Under the pieces are notes generated by a model that ran no database searches, was not told where the DNA came from, and was given only the letters and a program-made list of their open reading frames with translations. Made by a program: the position numbers and the translations under genes. Below, one piece after another: positions 5,488-7,219 of a stretch of 7,219 nucleotides of DNA. The first letter of the stretch is position 1. Each line of letters begins with the position of its first letter. Source of the DNA: DATDMG01 sp036518955 (GTDB lineage Bacteria; Actinomycetota; Actinomycetes; Actinomycetales; Kineosporiaceae); NCBI GenBank assembly GCA_036518955.1, contig DATDMG010000269.1, positions 1-7,219 of the forward strand, read 5' to 3'.

Positions 5488-5750
5488 GGGGGAGGTATTT
5501 CCTTCCTCGTCGGTCGTGACCTGAGGATCGTCGGTGGCACGGTGCCCCACCGGCGCTCGGTCGAGTCGGCGCGCAGAAGAACCATAACCCACTCCGAGGT
5601 GCCTTTCCGCTGTCCGAAAGGTGGCGGGTCTGGATACAGCCAGACCCGGGTCACGGAGGTCCTACCTCCGCCGAAGAAGTCGCTTGAGGCCATATCAATT
5701 TCCGGAATCCCGCGGACGGCTCGGGTCACGGCGTGGACGTGGGGCGCCAT
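5478..5750 (-). CDS. Possible small protein, unknown function
   Basis: A 90-residue frame starting at ATG 5748-5750, with a strong GGAGGAG (5754-5760) three bases upstream; a GTG at 5771 would add seven residues. The first ~65 residues look genuinely coding (HAVTRAVRGIPEID, TSVTRVWLY, EWVMVLLRADSTERRW) with a G/C preference at third positions. The last ~15 residues are translated from the leader of the secreted-protein gene and look non-native, so the natural stop may have been lost. There is no signal peptide or membrane span. It overlaps the next gene's start by ten bases on the same strand, suggesting co-transcription. No family is recognised, and it could be a fragment of a longer gene. 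Confidence 0.4.
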   Translation of the reverse strand: MAPHVHAVTRAVRGIPEIDMASSDFFGGGRTSVTRVWLYPDPPPFGQRKGTSEWVMVLLRADSTERRWGTVPPTILRSRPTRKEIPPPCL

Positions 5751-5804
5751 CAACTCCTCCACCGACCGCACCGGCTCACGCCACTCCCCTCCGTGCCGTC
5801 GGGC

Positions 5805-5810
5805 TACGCT
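5805..5810 (+). promoter_or_regulatory. Candidate -10 element before the membrane-protein gene
   Basis: TACGCT fits the actinobacterial TANNNT -10 pattern. It would place a transcription start near 5817, about 23 bases before the GTG start and upstream of its ribosome-binding site. No convincing -35 box is seen. Confidence 0.3.
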
Positions 5811-5839
5811 CCTGTCGACGGCAGCAGCGAGAGGCGTGG

Positions 5840-6337
5840 GTGACCGTGACCGAACTGCGGGACAGCTCGATCTGGGCGGCGACCTGCGATCTGAAGGCTC
5901 AGGTGCTGCACAACGACCGGTCCCCCGTCCTGGCGCGCGCCGCCGTCCCGTGGGTGGTCCTCGTCGCCCTGGGTGTGGTCGTGTCCGCGGTCGGCTCCGC
6001 GGTGGTGGGCGGCGTCCTGATCGCGCTCGGGGTGATCCCGCTGGTGCTGCTCCTGGCGGTGGTACGCCAGGCTGGCCACCTCATGCTGGAGGCCGACGGC
6101 TTCACCTACCGCCCGCCCGTCGGGCGCACGCTGTCCGGGGAGTGGGACGCCTGCGGGGCGTTCCGCGCCGTCCCCGGCTCGCTGCGCGTCGCGGGTCACG
6201 TCGCCTGGAAGGGCACGGACGACAGGCCGGGCGCCGCGTTCCTGCCGGGTGCCGGTGGCCTGCCGCCGGAGGATCTCGCCGTCCTGCTCAACCGGTACCG
6301 GCAGCGGTTCGCCCGCGACGGCTCCGCACCCGACTGA
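5840..6337 (+). CDS. Two-helix membrane protein with a PH-like C-terminal domain, unknown function
   Basis: A 165-residue protein. I chose GTG at 5840 because GAGG (5831-5834) lies five bases upstream; GTG at 5846 is an alternative. The layout is a short cytoplasmic N-terminus with DLKAQVLHNDR, two adjacent transmembrane segments (about residues 34-53 and 55-75) separated by a short Gly-rich turn, then a soluble domain. This begins LEADGFTYRPPVGRTLSGEWDACGAF and ends with a basic helix LAVLLNRYRQRFA. Paired membrane helices followed by a beta-rich domain resemble bacterial PH-domain membrane proteins, but that is an inference from layout, not from a diagnostic motif. The next gene begins 73 bases downstream and probably has its own promoter. 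Confidence 0.75.
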   Translation: MTVTELRDSSIWAATCDLKAQVLHNDRSPVLARAAVPWVVLVALGVVVSAVGSAVVGGVLIALGVIPLVLLLAVVRQAGHLMLEADGFTYRPPVGRTLSGEWDACGAFRAVPGSLRVAGHVAWKGTDDRPGAAFLPGAGGLPPEDLAVLLNRYRQRFARDGSAPD

Positions 6338-6393
6338 CTCACGCCAGGGTCTGCCCGCTGACCGCCTTTCGACCCGTGGTGCGCCAAGGCGAT

Positions 6394-6399
6394 TACCCT
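6394..6399 (+). promoter_or_regulatory. Candidate -10 element for a leaderless HAD hydrolase transcript
   Basis: TACCCT matches the TANNNT pattern, and its last base lies 11 bases before the A of the ATG at 6411. A transcript would then start on or a few bases before the start codon. No Shine-Dalgarno sequence precedes that ATG, which agrees with leaderless translation, frequent in actinomycetes. Confidence 0.35.
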
Positions 6400-6410
6400 A
6401 TCGTGATCGG

Positions 6411-7184
6411 ATGATCGAAGACCGGCCGGCTGCCCTGGCGACTCCTGTTCTCGACCGGTCGGTGATCGATGCGGTGACCTTCGACATCGGTGGGGTCTTC
6501 ACCATCCGCCACCACGAGGCCGTCCGGGCGCTCATGGGCCCCGCGGGGTTCGCTCTCCCCGAGGCTCCGCAGCCGTATCACCGCGCCCACCACGTCGCCA
6601 TCCGCGCGATGTCCGACCTGCTCACGGACGCAGGATCGGTGCGCGAGCACGACCGCCGGACGTGGGCGTACTGGGAGCGGGGCTACCTGCGGAGCCTGGG
6701 TGTGCCCGAGCACCGGCTGGATGAGGCCGTCCAATCGATGATCACCGCGATCTCCGGGACCGAGGTCAAGAACGTCTGGCGGCACGTGCTCGCCGAGAAC
6801 GTCCAAGGCTTCCACCGGATCATCGCGTCGGGAATGCCCGTCGCCGTGGTGAGCAACAACAACGGCACCGCCGAGGAGCAGCTGCGACACTTCGGTATCT
6901 GCCAGGTCGGCCCTGGACCGCTGCCCAGCGTCACCATCGTGGTCGACTCCGAGCGCGTCGGGGTCGCCAAACCCGACCCGGCGATCTTCCGACCCGCGCT
7001 GGAGGCACTCGGCACCACCGCGGCGCGCACGCTGTACGTCGGCGACACCGTCCACGCTGACGTCCACGGGGCCACCGCAGCCGGGATGCCCGCCGTCCAA
7101 CTGGACCCCTACGACCTGCACGCCGACTTCGACCACGCCCGGCTGCCCGACGTCGGCGCGCTCGCCGACCTGCTGCTCGCGTAG
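6411..7184 (+). CDS. HAD-superfamily hydrolase
   Basis: A 257-residue cytoplasmic hydrolase of the haloacid dehalogenase superfamily, most members of which are phosphatases. All four motifs are visible. Motif I is VTFDIGGVF with nucleophile Asp25. Motif II is VVSNNNG with Ser148. Motif III is VGVAKPDP with Lys187. Motif IV is YVGDTVHAD with Asp212 and Asp217. A helical cap of about 100 residues between motifs I and II puts it in subfamily I. The position two after the nucleophile, usually the general acid/base Asp, is Gly27. This FDxGGV form occurs in a branch that includes the N-terminal domain of epoxide hydrolases, so the reaction may not be ordinary phosphatase chemistry. ATG at 6411 is chosen from the start of family similarity. 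No Shine-Dalgarno is present, and the transcript may be leaderless. Substrate unknown. Confidence 0.88.
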   Translation: MIEDRPAALATPVLDRSVIDAVTFDIGGVFTIRHHEAVRALMGPAGFALPEAPQPYHRAHHVAIRAMSDLLTDAGSVREHDRRTWAYWERGYLRSLGVPEHRLDEAVQSMITAISGTEVKNVWRHVLAENVQGFHRIIASGMPVAVVSNNNGTAEEQLRHFGICQVGPGPLPSVTIVVDSERVGVAKPDPAIFRPALEALGTTAARTLYVGDTVHADVHGATAAGMPAVQLDPYDLHADFDHARLPDVGALADLLLA

Positions 7185-7219
7185 GGCCCGGTCGGCGGGC
7201 AGGTGAGCATGTCCGCGCT

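Noticed and set aside
1..7219. A novel defence, phage or CRISPR-like system
   Set aside because: I looked for repeat arrays, nuclease/ATPase pairs, toxin-antitoxin pairs, reverse transcriptases and retron-like RNAs on both strands and saw none. The accessory signals are explained by enzyme-gene decay and one IS630 derivative.

Overview
The window is very GC-rich, uses GTG starts freely and has strong G/C preference at third codon positions. Together with the secreted esterase, the CBM2 (cellulose-binding) remnants and the type of IS630 transposase remnant, this points to a high-GC actinomycete chromosome, probably a soil or plant-litter organism. I cannot place the genus. There is no rRNA, tRNA or CRISPR array, and no obvious new multi-gene system. 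The most informative part is a decayed carbohydrate-enzyme and insertion-sequence locus in the middle.

Layout. (1) 2-990, plus strand: the 3' end of an unrecognised gene, coupled by a GTGA overlap to a DUF6398-type protein. (2) 991-1491: no intact gene. The minus strand holds what looks like a frameshifted, unidentified gene remnant, and a 14-bp palindrome lies just before the next operon. (3) 1492-3206, plus strand: a two-gene operon of an SRPBCC (START-like) protein and a zinc-dependent, formaldehyde-dehydrogenase-like alcohol dehydrogenase, joined by an ATGA overlap. (4) 3207-5075, minus strand: a secreted type-B feruloyl-esterase-like enzyme. Its former Ser/Thr/Pro linker and CBM2 module survive only as frameshifted DNA beyond the stop codon. 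Upstream of it lie a second CBM2 fragment with its middle deleted and an IS630-family element that has lost its catalytic core. (5) 5071-5750, minus strand: a small secreted four-cysteine protein whose stop codon lies in the insertion-sequence repeat, preceded by a possible small gene. (6) 5840-7184, plus strand: a two-helix membrane protein and a HAD-superfamily hydrolase that probably has a leaderless transcript.

How the parts relate. The alcohol dehydrogenase operon is a self-contained redox/detoxification unit. The esterase would act outside the cell on feruloylated plant polysaccharide. The debris on both sides suggests the locus once encoded at least two CBM2-bearing enzymes and was then eroded by insertion, deletion and frameshift. 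The two genes at the right end share a strand, but no functional link between them is visible.
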